This document shows positions 1-7,032 of a DNA stretch of 14,866 nt, one piece after another. Position numbers and translations under genes: made by a program. The notes below the pieces were generated by a model. That model saw only the letters and a list, made by a program, of their open reading frames with translations, was not told where the DNA came from and did no database searches. This stretch comes from Calditerrivibrio sp. (GTDB lineage Bacteria; Chrysiogenota; Deferribacteres; Deferribacterales; Calditerrivibrionaceae), in NCBI GenBank assembly GCA_020217115.1, contig JAIWOA010000065.1, positions 1 through 14,866 on the forward strand, read 5' to 3'. Each line of letters begins with the position of its first letter. The stretch's first letter is position 1.

Positions 1-107
1 TGGGAATACTGGTAATAGGTGCAATTCTGACACTTTTTGGAAATCTTATAGCTGACATTTCATATTCAATTGCAGACCCAAGGATACGTTATGGTAATAA
101 AAAATAA
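1..107 (+). CDS. dppB: Dipeptide/oligopeptide ABC transporter permease, DppB type (3' end only)
   Basis: Only the last 34 codons are present, read in the frame starting at base 3 and ending with TAA at 105-107. The visible tail is a hydrophobic segment ([19 protein letters not shown]) followed by a short tail containing ADPRIRYG. That is the typical C-terminus of the DppB/OppB inner-membrane permeases, which pair with DppC to form the peptide import channel. The stop lies 17 nt inside the following dppC gene, so the two are translationally coupled. Peptide specificity cannot be told from this fragment; nickel or other oligopeptide importers share the same tail. Confidence 0.85.
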   Translation, partial: GILVIGAILTLFGNLIADISYSIADPRIRYGNKK

Positions 108-912
108 GATGCTTTTTGTAGGATTAATTATAATTCTGATCTTTATCTTTATGGCAATATTTGCCCCATTTGTAGCTACCCATGACCCATCTGAAATAAA
201 TCTAAACAAAATACTTATGCCACCATCAAGAGATAATATATTTGGGACAGATGATCTTGGAAGAGATCTCTTTTCAAGGGTTGTGTATGGTACAAGGATA
301 TCCCTATCAGTTGGATTCATAGCTGTAGGTATTTCCATAATAATAGGTACAACTATTGGGATAATTTCAGGGTACTTTAAAGGATTTCTCGATACCATAA
401 TAATGAGATTTGTAGATATAATGCTATGCTTTCCAACATTTTTTCTTATTCTCGCCGTAATAGCTTTTCTAAAACCATCAATTATAAATATTATGGTGAT
501 AATAGGGATAACTGGATGGATGGGAGTAGCAAGGATGGTAAGAGCAGAAACACTTAGTGTAACATCAAGGGACTATATAACTGCAGCCAGAATATCTGGA
601 CTGAAAAGAAGGGTAATTATATTTAAACATGTATTGCCAAATGTAATCTCACCAGTCATAGTATCTGCAACATTGGGGGTAGCTGGTTCCATTCTTACAG
701 AATCAGCTTTGAGTTTCCTTGGGCTTGGAGTTCAACCACCCACCCCTTCCTGGGGTAATATTATAACATCAGGTAAGGATAATATAATGTTTGCCTGGTG
801 GATATCTTTCTATCCAGGACTTTGTATACTCCTGTCCGTATTAGGATTCAATTTAGTGGGGGAAGGACTAAGGGATATATTAGATCCAAAAACAATAGAA
901 AAAAAAGATTAA
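91..912 (+). CDS. dppC: Dipeptide/oligopeptide ABC transporter permease, DppC type
   Basis: This is a 273-residue inner-membrane permease subunit of a peptide-class ABC importer. I chose ATG at 91 because AGGA at 81-84 sits 6 nt upstream; a TTG 21 nt earlier has no such site. It has an N-terminal membrane segment (about residues 8-28) and the OppC-type N-terminal motif FGTDDLGRD (51-59). Several more membrane helices follow. The cytoplasmic EAA loop, which docks to the ATPase, lies at about 163-184 with the pattern AARISG...HVLPN. The conserved [15 protein letters not shown] stretch (208-222) and the terminal [10 protein letters not shown] (257-266) are family hallmarks. The length is slightly short of, but close to, E. 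coli DppC. It overlaps dppB by 17 nt. No ATPase or binding-protein gene is visible before the convergent regulator gene, so those would lie upstream of the window or elsewhere. The substrate is inferred from family only. Confidence 0.93.
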   Translation: MVIKNKMLFVGLIIILIFIFMAIFAPFVATHDPSEINLNKILMPPSRDNIFGTDDLGRDLFSRVVYGTRISLSVGFIAVGISIIIGTTIGIISGYFKGFLDTIIMRFVDIMLCFPTFFLILAVIAFLKPSIINIMVIIGITGWMGVARMVRAETLSVTSRDYITAARISGLKRRVIIFKHVLPNVISPVIVSATLGVAGSILTESALSFLGLGVQPPTPSWGNIITSGKDNIMFAWWISFYPGLCILLSVLGFNLVGEGLRDILDPKTIEKKD

Positions 913-916
913 TCTT
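899..916 (-). terminator. Weak candidate terminator at the dppC/regulator convergence
   Basis: A perfect 12-bp palindrome (AAGATTAATCTT, 905-916) spans the two convergent stop codons. Read on the - strand it is followed by eight T residues (complement of 899-906). It could form only a 4-bp stem with a 4-nt loop and contains almost no G or C, so it is a weak candidate intrinsic terminator for the XRE/cupin regulator. On the + strand no U-tract follows, so it would not serve dppC. Confidence 0.25.
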
Positions 917-1517
917 ATTCACCCTTTTTAATAGAACTCATCAAAGCCTTAACATCCACAGATCTCATCCTGATACTAAGAATTTGAGCATCTTTTCCAT
1001 TTAGTGATTCGGCATAGTGGGGAATTTTTGAACTGAAAGATATTGAGTCACCCTCTTCAAGAACAACAAGATCGTTATTTAAAAACATTTTTATACCACC
1101 AGATATAATATACATAAACTCATAGCCATCATGACTAAACAGTTTTTTCTCTCTATCCTCTGGTTTAATTGTGACAATAAACGATTCAAATATGTCGTTA
1201 TTTTTTATATGTGCAAGCTCTTCATAAATGTAGCCATGTTTGGCACCTTCCCTATAAGCAATCTTCCTTTCATTCTTTTTAACAAGATAATATTCTTTAA
1301 AATCCAGATCTTCTTCAAAAAAATATACCATCTTCACATTTAAAACCTTTGCTATTTTAGCAAGGGTAGAGATAGGTGGAGTAACTACATTATTTTCTAT
1401 CTGAGATATAAGAGCTTTTGAAAAACCTGTAAAATTAGCAACATCCTGAAGAGTAAGATTCTTAAGATGTCTTAATCTCTTAATCCTTTCACCTATATTA
1501 ATATTAAATTCTTCCAT
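915..1517 (-). CDS. XRE-family transcriptional regulator with C-terminal cupin domain
   Basis: This 200-residue protein has an N-terminal Xre/Cro helix-turn-helix (about residues 8-62, with LTLQDVANFTGFSKALISQIEN as the turn and recognition helix region). A C-terminal Cupin_2 domain (about 110-183) includes HDGYEFMYIISGG and GDSISFSSKIPHYAES. This architecture is common in regulators of amino-acid, polyamine or peptide metabolism, where the cupin senses a small ligand. The ATG at 1515-1517 is preceded by GAGG at the right distance. It is convergent with dppC (stops 2 nt apart) and lies downstream of mutS2 on the same strand, but it has its own promoter (TTGACA, 17 nt, CATACT). A perfect palindrome at 1527-1543 over the likely transcription start suggests autorepression. 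The neighbouring peptide transporter is a possible target, but this is inference. The ligand is unknown. Confidence 0.9.
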   Translation of the reverse strand: MEEFNINIGERIKRLRHLKNLTLQDVANFTGFSKALISQIENNVVTPPISTLAKIAKVLNVKMVYFFEEDLDFKEYYLVKKNERKIAYREGAKHGYIYEELAHIKNNDIFESFIVTIKPEDREKKLFSHDGYEFMYIISGGIKMFLNNDLVVLEEGDSISFSSKIPHYAESLNGKDAQILSIRMRSVDVKALMSSIKKGE

Positions 1518-1526
1518 TTCATCCTC

Positions 1527-1543
1527 ACTAAATATGATTTAGT
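1527..1543. promoter_or_regulatory. 17-bp palindrome, candidate operator of the XRE/cupin regulator
   Basis: ACTAAAT-ATG-ATTTAGT is a perfect 7-bp inverted repeat with a 3-bp spacer. It lies just downstream of the regulator's -10, over the predicted transcription start and 10 bp before its start codon. The position fits a steric-block operator. Dimeric Xre-family proteins commonly bind short palindromes of this size at their own promoters. Binding by this particular protein is inferred from location only. Confidence 0.5.
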
Positions 1544-1545
1544 TT

Positions 1546-1574
1546 AGTATGACTTTATTTTTTTAAATTGTCAA
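1546..1574 (-). promoter_or_regulatory. Sigma-70 type promoter of the XRE/cupin regulator
   Basis: On the - strand a consensus -35 TTGACA (complement of 1569-1574) is separated by exactly 17 nt from CATACT (complement of 1546-1551, four of six matches to TATAAT). The predicted start of transcription falls near 1539, inside the palindrome, giving a leader of about 20 nt with a GAGG ribosome site. No convincing terminator for mutS2 lies between 1545 and 1602, so read-through from the upstream run may add to this promoter. Confidence 0.6.
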
Positions 1575-1602
1575 GATTTTTATCTAAAATTAAAGTATAA
1601 AA

Positions 1603-3876
1603 TTATATTTCCAGAATAGTTACGGCATCTCCCCCCTCCGAGGAATCTGCTATTCTAAAATTTTTCACCCTTTTATCTTTTCTCAAAATATTATGAAGAC
1701 CCTTCCTCAATGCCCCAGAGCCTCTACCATGGACTACATACACCCTATCCCATCCAGATATGATAGCTTTGTCAATAAATTGATCAAGTTCATCCCACGC
1801 AGATTCCACTGTCTTACCCACAAGAACAATCTCGTAACCACCAGTAGACTCAAGCTTAGTCCTCACCGTAACATGTCCAGTTTTTGCCTCAATCTTTTTA
1901 TCAATCTTCTGTCCAATAATATCATTTGTATTTATATGAACCTTCATACCTTCCATATCCACATATGCTCTATTTTTATTTATATCTAAAATAACAGCCT
2001 TTTTATCATATTTTTCAAGGTAAACTACATCCCCTACTACCAACCCTTTAATCTTTTTCATCTCCTTAATCTGGTTGAGCTTTTCTTCAACATCTTTCTT
2101 AATATTAGAAATATGTTCGATATCTTTTTTCCTATTAATATTTTTTATTTTATCGAGAAGTTTATATGATTCTTCAAGAAGCTCATATTCCCTCTTTTTG
2201 AGCTTATCGTTTAACTCCTTTTCCCTTTCTTCCAACCTCTTCTCCTTAGCAATAAAATCTGACAACCTTTCTTGAAATATAAGCTTCTCATTTTCCAGAT
2301 CCATTTTAATTTTGTTTAGTTCATCAAACGTCAAGTTGTTGATACTCTTATCTTCATTAATTATCTTTTCTGCCAGATCAAGTATCTCTTTTTTAAAATT
2401 CAATTTTTTGGCAATAATAACTGGATCTGATCTACCTACAAGATTTTTAATCAATTTGTATCTTGGCTCAAATAGATCATAGTCAAAATCAACACCGTAT
2501 AAAACGGAAAATTTATCCCTTATTGCAAAATTTCTTATACCTGCAAAATGTGTAGTTACTATAACTCTGGATCCAACACTTTTTAAATACTCTATAATTG
2601 CAAGGGCAACAGATTCACCCTCTTTTGGATCTGTACCTGTTCCAAGTTCATCCAGTAAAACAAGGGATGATGAATCAGCATTCTCAGTTATCTTTTTTAT
2701 GTTTACCATATGGGAGGTAAAGGTACTGAGATCCATTATTAGCGACTGATAATCCCCAATATCTGCATATATTTTCTTAAAATTTACAACCTCTGCATAA
2801 ACGGCAAATACAGGTAATCCACATTGAGCTATCACAGTATTAAGTCCAATAGATTTTAGAGCAGCTGTCTTACCTCCAGCATTTGGCCCACTGATTACAA
2901 CTACATTTATCCCCTTATCCAATATAAAATCTATAGGTACAGAATAATCCTTTTTACTGTCGTATATGATGGGATGATGTAACCCCTCCACCAGTATTCT
3001 ATCTGAAAATATCGGGAAAGTTATCTTTCTATTTGAGTAGTATAGCCCAAGAGATCTGTAGTAATATATCTTTGAAATTGACTTTACAGTCTCATTTATC
3101 TCAAAAAGATGAGATTTAATTCTTTCTAAGATATCCCCCAAAATTCTTTTTACTTCCAGTTCATCCCTGGATAAAAGCTCCTGATACCTGTTATTCAGAT
3201 CCACAACCACAGAAGGCTCAACATACAGAGTCAGACCAGTTCCAGATATATTATGTACTATCCCATTGATGTATTGCTTAAAATTCTGTTTCAATAGCAG
3301 GACAAGCCTATTATTGTATACTTTTATAACCCTTTCCTGAACAAACTTATCAGCATCTTTCCCATTAATAATTCTGTTTAAAATATCGTAGATCCTACCT
3401 TTTAATTCCCTGGATTCCCTTCTAATTTCAGCAAGAAGTTCTGAGGCGTCATCTTTTACGTTAGCATCGTTGCTTATTTTGCCAAAGATATCCTCTGAAA
3501 GTTCAGAAAAACTGTAAATTGAAGAAAAAAGGGGTTTCAAATATACAATATCAAACTCTTCTAAAACATCTTTTTTAAAATTATTCAGTTCTGAATGAAA
3601 TCTTGCAAAAGTAAGTAGATCCTCTACAAGGTATGTTGAATATGGATCAGTTATCTTTTTATAAAAATCGTAATAGTATCTTGAATCTGGCAATTTTCCA
3701 GAGTAGTTAGCAAATATTTCAAGGGCCTCTGCAACAGTTTTCTGTTCTAAAACTATACTCTGTTCAGATTTTAAAGGCTTTAGAGAATCAATTATATCAT
3801 TTGAAAATCTTGATACAGAAAATTTTAATAAATTACTTTTAAAAATATCAAAATCTATCTGCTTTAAACTGTCCAT
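1603..3876 (-). CDS. mutS2: Endonuclease/ATPase MutS2
   Basis: This 757-residue MutS2 homologue is close to the usual length of about 780. The MutS core and clamp helices fill roughly residues 1-320. The ATPase follows with Walker A GPNAGGKT (330-337), the family motif STFTSHM (384-390), Walker B LVLLDE (405-410), the signature GTGTDP (412-417) and the switch histidine in TTHF (441-444). A long charged coiled coil spans about 510-610, then a KOW-like linker (about 610-660) and a C-terminal Smr domain with HGRGSGALR (716-724). No mismatch-recognition domain I is seen, as expected for MutS2. Family members suppress recombination or, in Bacillus subtilis, act on collided ribosomes. Oddity: where the Smr domain normally reads LDLRG this protein reads IVLVG (about 683-687), losing the Asp and Arg. 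The ATG directly abuts the cvpA stop with no gap, and GGA lies upstream inside cvpA. It is the last gene of the run. Confidence 0.95.
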   Translation of the reverse strand: MDSLKQIDFDIFKSNLLKFSVSRFSNDIIDSLKPLKSEQSIVLEQKTVAEALEIFANYSGKLPDSRYYYDFYKKITDPYSTYLVEDLLTFARFHSELNNFKKDVLEEFDIVYLKPLFSSIYSFSELSEDIFGKISNDANVKDDASELLAEIRRESRELKGRIYDILNRIINGKDADKFVQERVIKVYNNRLVLLLKQNFKQYINGIVHNISGTGLTLYVEPSVVVDLNNRYQELLSRDELEVKRILGDILERIKSHLFEINETVKSISKIYYYRSLGLYYSNRKITFPIFSDRILVEGLHHPIIYDSKKDYSVPIDFILDKGINVVVISGPNAGGKTAALKSIGLNTVIAQCGLPVFAVYAEVVNFKKIYADIGDYQSLIMDLSTFTSHMVNIKKITENADSSSLVLLDELGTGTDPKEGESVALAIIEYLKSVGSRVIVTTHFAGIRNFAIRDKFSVLYGVDFDYDLFEPRYKLIKNLVGRSDPVIIAKKLNFKKEILDLAEKIINEDKSINNLTFDELNKIKMDLENEKLIFQERLSDFIAKEKRLEEREKELNDKLKKREYELLEESYKLLDKIKNINRKKDIEHISNIKKDVEEKLNQIKEMKKIKGLVVGDVVYLEKYDKKAVILDINKNRAYVDMEGMKVHINTNDIIGQKIDKKIEAKTGHVTVRTKLESTGGYEIVLVGKTVESAWDELDQFIDKAIISGWDRVYVVHGRGSGALRKGLHNILRKDKRVKNFRIADSSEGGDAVTILEI

Positions 3877-4410
3877 CTATAAAATTTTTTCCTTTCTATT
3901 TATAAATGGGCTCTCAATATATTCCCCTGAAAATTTATTGATGACATTCATAATGAAAGGGTTTAGAGACAATATTCTTGACGAGACATCAGATCTGACT
4001 ATTTTACGGTAAATTGCAGAATTAACTGGAATAATTGAAATAACAAAGCTTAGAATCAAGCTAATTATTATGACAGATTTCAAAAATCCAAAAAGAGCTC
4101 CCCCAAAGCTATCTATCCAACCAAGCTTTATCGCTTTAAAAAACCTCTTCATTGAATAGGATAAAAGGATGATAGCTACAAAAATTACTATAAACATGAT
4201 AAAATAACCAAAAGGCTTTGAAATATTATCGGAAAAACCCAGTAAAACAAATATTTTCGAAAAATATTTGTAAAATTGATGGGAAAAGAGGTAAGCCAGT
4301 GTGATCCCAGCTATTCTGAAAACTTCCCAGATTATACCTCTAAAATACCCCTTTATCGTAAATGCAGCAATTATTAAAAGTAGAAAAATATCCCAGAAAC
4401 TCAAACTCAT
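3877..4410 (-). CDS. cvpA: CvpA family inner-membrane protein
   Basis: A 177-residue, strongly hydrophobic protein with four predicted membrane segments (about residues 5-19, 26-43, 66-86 and 103-127) and a basic, soluble C-terminal tail. The N-terminal pattern WDIFLLLIIAAFTIKGYFRG and the LGWIDSFGGALFGFLKSVI stretch (96-114) match the CvpA family, named for a role in colicin V export in E. coli. The wider role is unclear, with links to envelope integrity and stress. It sits between yqeY (stop 8 nt before this ATG) and mutS2 (no gap). No clear Shine-Dalgarno precedes the start, so it may depend on coupling to yqeY. Codons 47-55 contain a perfect 11-bp inverted repeat (4247-4271). Confidence 0.85.
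   Translation of the reverse strand: MSLSFWDIFLLLIIAAFTIKGYFRGIIWEVFRIAGITLAYLFSHQFYKYFSKIFVLLGFSDNISKPFGYFIMFIVIFVAIILLSYSMKRFFKAIKLGWIDSFGGALFGFLKSVIIISLILSFVISIIPVNSAIYRKIVRSDVSSRILSLNPFIMNVINKFSGEYIESPFINRKEKIL
4247..4271. repeat. Perfect 11-bp inverted repeat within cvpA
   Basis: ACAAATATTTT at 4247-4257 and its exact reverse complement AAAATATTTGT at 4261-4271 flank a 3-nt CGA. In mRNA from either strand this would fold into an 11-bp A/U hairpin with a tight loop. It lies in codons 47-55 of cvpA, in the hydrophilic stretch between membrane segments 2 and 3. No T-tract follows, so it is not a standard terminator. Confidence 0.7.
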
Positions 4411-4418
4411 ATTATATT

Positions 4419-4871
4419 TTAGAGATTTCCCGCCGTTACCTCATTTACAATTGCACTTACCTCTCTACCATCATATCTACCCTGCACTCTACCCATGACA
4501 GTTTTCATCAAAACCCCAAAATTCTTTTTATCAGAAAGATCTAACCTGGCAGCTTCCTCTTTAATAATTGCAACAACCTCTTCCTTTGTAAGACCTTTTG
4601 GCAGATAGACTTCCAGATATTTTAACTCTGCAGTTTCCTTTTCAACAAGATCATCTCTTCCAGCATTTTTGAACTGCTCTATTGAATCTTTTCTTTTCTT
4701 GATTGAGGATTGTATAACTTTTACTATCTCCTCATCAGATAATTCACCAATTTTGGCAATTTCAGCATTCTTTATGTCAGCTTTTATCATTCTAATAGCA
4801 CCAAGAGCGAGCTGATTTTTTTCCTTCATATAATTCTTCATATCTTCGTTAATCCTATCTTTCAAAGCCAT
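4419..4871 (-). CDS. yqeY: GatB/YqeY domain protein
   Basis: A 150-residue soluble protein matching the stand-alone YqeY family (about 148 residues), related to the tRNA-tail-binding domain of the amidotransferase subunit GatB. Visible family stretches are the N-terminal helix with LGAIRMIKADIKNAEI (23-38), KRKDSIEQFKNAGRDDL (59-75), the ELKYLEVYLPKGLT linker (82-95) and the C-terminal GVLMKTVMGRVQGRYDGREV (119-138). The exact function of free-standing YqeY is not settled; a role in tRNA or translation metabolism is presumed. The ATG is preceded by AAGGGGG about 8 nt upstream and lies 17 nt inside the upstream adenosyltransferase gene. In many bacteria yqeY follows rpsU, but no rpsU is present here. 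Confidence 0.92.
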   Translation of the reverse strand: MALKDRINEDMKNYMKEKNQLALGAIRMIKADIKNAEIAKIGELSDEEIVKVIQSSIKKRKDSIEQFKNAGRDDLVEKETAELKYLEVYLPKGLTKEEVVAIIKEEAARLDLSDKKNFGVLMKTVMGRVQGRYDGREVSAIVNEVTAGNL

Positions 4872-5382
4872 GATATTTACCCCCTTTTCTCTTACCTATA
4901 ACTCTTGCCATCATAAAAAGAAGATCTGAAAGTCTATTTATAAACCTCAAAATATTTTTGTCAACAGTTTCATATCTGGAAAATTCCACGACTCTTCTTT
5001 CAAACCTTCTACAAACTGTTCTACATATATCAGCCACCGCAGATTCAATACATTCAGATGGCACAACAAAATGGTTTAATGGTCCAAACTCATCTTCTAA
5101 AAGGTATAGCATCTTTTCCAATCTTTCTATAGGAGCATCTGGTAAAATAAACCTGGATCTATCTCCTGTTGAAGCCAGATAGCTATTTATTTTGTATAGC
5201 TGGTTCTGTATAAACTCTATATCATTGTAAAAATCTGCAACATAATTTTTCAACAAACCAAGATTAGATATTAGCTCATCACCTGTACCATAGGCATCCA
5301 CTCTAATATCACTTTTGTATAACCTCTCTCCAGTGTAAAGAGATGTTAATCCATCATCACCCTTTTTTGTAGCTATACTCAT
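4855..5382 (-). CDS. Cob(I)alamin adenosyltransferase, PduO type
   Basis: A 175-residue enzyme that transfers the 5'-deoxyadenosyl group of ATP to cob(I)alamin, making adenosylcobalamin. The N-terminal ATP-binding signature KKGDDGLTSL (6-15) is followed by RVDAYGTGDELISNLG (27-42). The C-terminal family motifs are CRTVCRRFERR (120-130) and FINRLSDLLFMMAR (147-160). These mark the PduO/MMAB trimeric class rather than the CobA/BtuR or EutT classes. The length is typical of bacterial PduO-like ATRs. Its ATG shares one base with the pfkA stop (TAATG), and its 3' end overlaps yqeY by 17 nt. No B12 biosynthesis or B12-dependent enzyme gene lies nearby, so whether it serves salvage, synthesis or a mutase cannot be told. 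Confidence 0.92.
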   Translation of the reverse strand: MSIATKKGDDGLTSLYTGERLYKSDIRVDAYGTGDELISNLGLLKNYVADFYNDIEFIQNQLYKINSYLASTGDRSRFILPDAPIERLEKMLYLLEDEFGPLNHFVVPSECIESAVADICRTVCRRFERRVVEFSRYETVDKNILRFINRLSDLLFMMARVIGKRKGGKYHGFER

Positions 5383-6344
5383 TATCTACTCAGAATTTCA
5401 GCTATTTCCAATAGCTTTGTATCAAGAGGTTTTTTAAGCCCTATAATATCCTTGAAAGGTACCAGCTCTACCTTTGTTTTTTGTAAAGCTGTCATTACTT
5501 CAGTTTTACCATCAAGTAAAGCTTCAACGGCCGCAGTTCCCATTCTCGTTGCAAGGATCCTATCAAATACTGTAGGACTACCACCTCTCTGAAGATGACC
5601 CAAAATTGTTACCCTTGTGTCAAAACCGCCTATCATACCAAAAACTTTCCCAAAATCTGCAGCAGAACCAACACCCTCAGCAATTATTATTATACTTCTC
5701 GTTTTCCCCTGTTCATAACGCTCTTTAATCTTTCCAATTATACCCTCTATATCATACTTTACCTCAGGTATCAAAACAGCTTCAGCTCCAGTGGCAATTG
5801 CAGATACAAGAGCTAAATAACCACAATTTCTACCCATTACCTCTACCAAAAATGTTCTATCATGGGAGCTTGCAGTATCATTTATAGAGTCAACAGCTCT
5901 AACTATTGTGTTTAGAGCAGTATCAACACCTATGGACATGTCTGTGCAACAAAGATCGTTATCTATTGAACCGGGTATCCCCACAGTTTTGACACCATAC
6001 CTTTCTGAAAGTATCTTTGCACCAGTCAAAGATCCATCCCCACCAATGACAACCAACCCTTCAATACAATTCTCAGCAAGATTATTTACAGCCTTTACCT
6101 GACCAGCATCTGTTTTAAATTCCATAGATCTTGCACTTCTCAATATAGTGCCACCTCTCTGGATAATATTTGCAACAGATCTGTTATCCATTTTTTTCAT
6201 ATTCCCTTCAATCAAACCTTTGTAACCCTGATCTATACCAAAGACCTCAACACCTTTAGAAAGAGCAGTTCTAACAACACTTCTTATTGCAGCATTCATT
6301 CCAGGACAATCTCCACCACTCGTCATTACAGCTATTCTTTTCAC
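5382..6344 (-). CDS. pfkA: ATP-dependent 6-phosphofructokinase
   Basis: A 320-residue bacterial PFK (E. coli PfkA is also 320), phosphorylating fructose 6-phosphate in glycolysis. Visible motifs are the ATP site TSGGDCPGMNAAIR (8-21), GGDGS (101-105), catalytic PGSIDND (124-130, base Asp128), MGR (170-172), AEG (222-224) and GHLQRGGSP (249-257). Gly104 and Gly125, at the two positions that separate ATP from pyrophosphate enzymes, both indicate ATP use. Arg21 and Arg25 of the allosteric effector site are present. Small departures from consensus are Ser for Thr in the catalytic loop (GSIDND) and a CysCys pair (132-133) where a Gly commonly precedes ThrAsp. The start is GTG at 6342-6344 with AGGGGG just upstream. 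The gap to queC is 11 nt, and the stop overlaps the adenosyltransferase start by one base. Confidence 0.96.
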   Translation of the reverse strand: MKRIAVMTSGGDCPGMNAAIRSVVRTALSKGVEVFGIDQGYKGLIEGNMKKMDNRSVANIIQRGGTILRSARSMEFKTDAGQVKAVNNLAENCIEGLVVIGGDGSLTGAKILSERYGVKTVGIPGSIDNDLCCTDMSIGVDTALNTIVRAVDSINDTASSHDRTFLVEVMGRNCGYLALVSAIATGAEAVLIPEVKYDIEGIIGKIKERYEQGKTRSIIIIAEGVGSAADFGKVFGMIGGFDTRVTILGHLQRGGSPTVFDRILATRMGTAAVEALLDGKTEVMTALQKTKVELVPFKDIIGLKKPLDTKLLEIAEILSR

Positions 6345-6355
6345 AAATCCCCCTT

Positions 6356-7024
6356 TTATCTTTTTATATAAGGTATCGGATCTAAAATTCCAGCTTCCCT
6401 GAAACCTTTTAAACGTAGTAGGCAGCTATCACACTCTCCACAAGCAATATCTTCCATTTTATAACAGGACCAGGTTAATTCAAATGGTGCCCCAAGTTCT
6501 AAACCTTTTTTTACGATCTCACCCTTGCTAATACTTATCAAAGGAGTTTCGATTCTTAAATCTGTATAGGCAAGACCCACCTTAAGCAAACTATTAAAAG
6601 CATCATAAAAACTTTTTCTACAATCCGGGTATCCACTTCCATCCTCTTCAACAACACCTATAAATATTCTGGATGCCTTTAATACCTCCGCCCAGCTTAC
6701 AGCTATTGATACTATATTCCCATTACGGAATGGAACATAGGTAGAAGGAATCTCTTTTCTATCAACTTCCCCCTTTTCCACATCAATACTGAAATCAGTA
6801 AGGGAAGAACCACCAATCTCTTTAAGATAGGTAATATCAACAACAAGTTTATTTCTTACCTTAAAAAATTCTGATAGCTTATTAAAGGATTCAAGTTCCC
6901 TTTTTTCCGTCCGTTGCCCATAATTTATGTGCAAAAAATTTAATTCATACCCTGAATCTTTAGCAATAGAAGCAGTGACACAACTGTCCATACCTCCACT
7001 AACAAGCACTATTGCTCTTTGCAT
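6356..7024 (-). CDS. queC: 7-cyano-7-deazaguanine synthase
   Basis: A 222-residue QueC, which makes preQ0 from 7-carboxy-7-deazaguanine using ATP and ammonia in the queuosine tRNA pathway. It has the PP-loop SGGMDS (9-14), YGQRTEKRE (35-43), the family motif VPFRN (97-101), YPDCR (132-136) and the C-terminal zinc site of Cys187, Cys195, Cys198 and Cys201 (SCYKMEDIACGECDSC). All features of a full-length enzyme are intact. The ATG at 7022-7024 is preceded by AGGTG with a 5-nt spacer, and the gap to trkH is 8 nt. No queD, queE or queF is nearby, so the rest of the pathway must be encoded elsewhere. Confidence 0.96.
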   Translation of the reverse strand: MQRAIVLVSGGMDSCVTASIAKDSGYELNFLHINYGQRTEKRELESFNKLSEFFKVRNKLVVDITYLKEIGGSSLTDFSIDVEKGEVDRKEIPSTYVPFRNGNIVSIAVSWAEVLKASRIFIGVVEEDGSGYPDCRKSFYDAFNSLLKVGLAYTDLRIETPLISISKGEIVKKGLELGAPFELTWSCYKMEDIACGECDSCLLRLKGFREAGILDPIPYIKR

Positions 7025-7032
7025 ACATTCAC

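Noticed and set aside
70..90. TTG start extending DppC by seven residues
   Set aside because: ATG at 91 has AGGA 6 nt upstream and begins a normal N-terminus; the TTG lacks a ribosome site.
66..398. Reverse-strand ORF of 110 codons inside dppC
   Set aside because: It is antisense to a clear DppC permease, with no ribosome site and no recognisable motif.
1574..1585. AGAT-TTTT-ATCT inverted repeat downstream of mutS2 as a terminator
   Set aside because: The stem is only 4 bp of mainly A/T pairs, no U-tract follows on the - strand, and it borders the -35 of the next promoter.
4855..7024. Functional link between QueC and the cobalamin adenosyltransferase through the B12-dependent queuosine enzyme QueG
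   Set aside because: pfkA lies between them, no queG is present, and QueG is not known to need adenosylated B12. Co-location alone is too weak.
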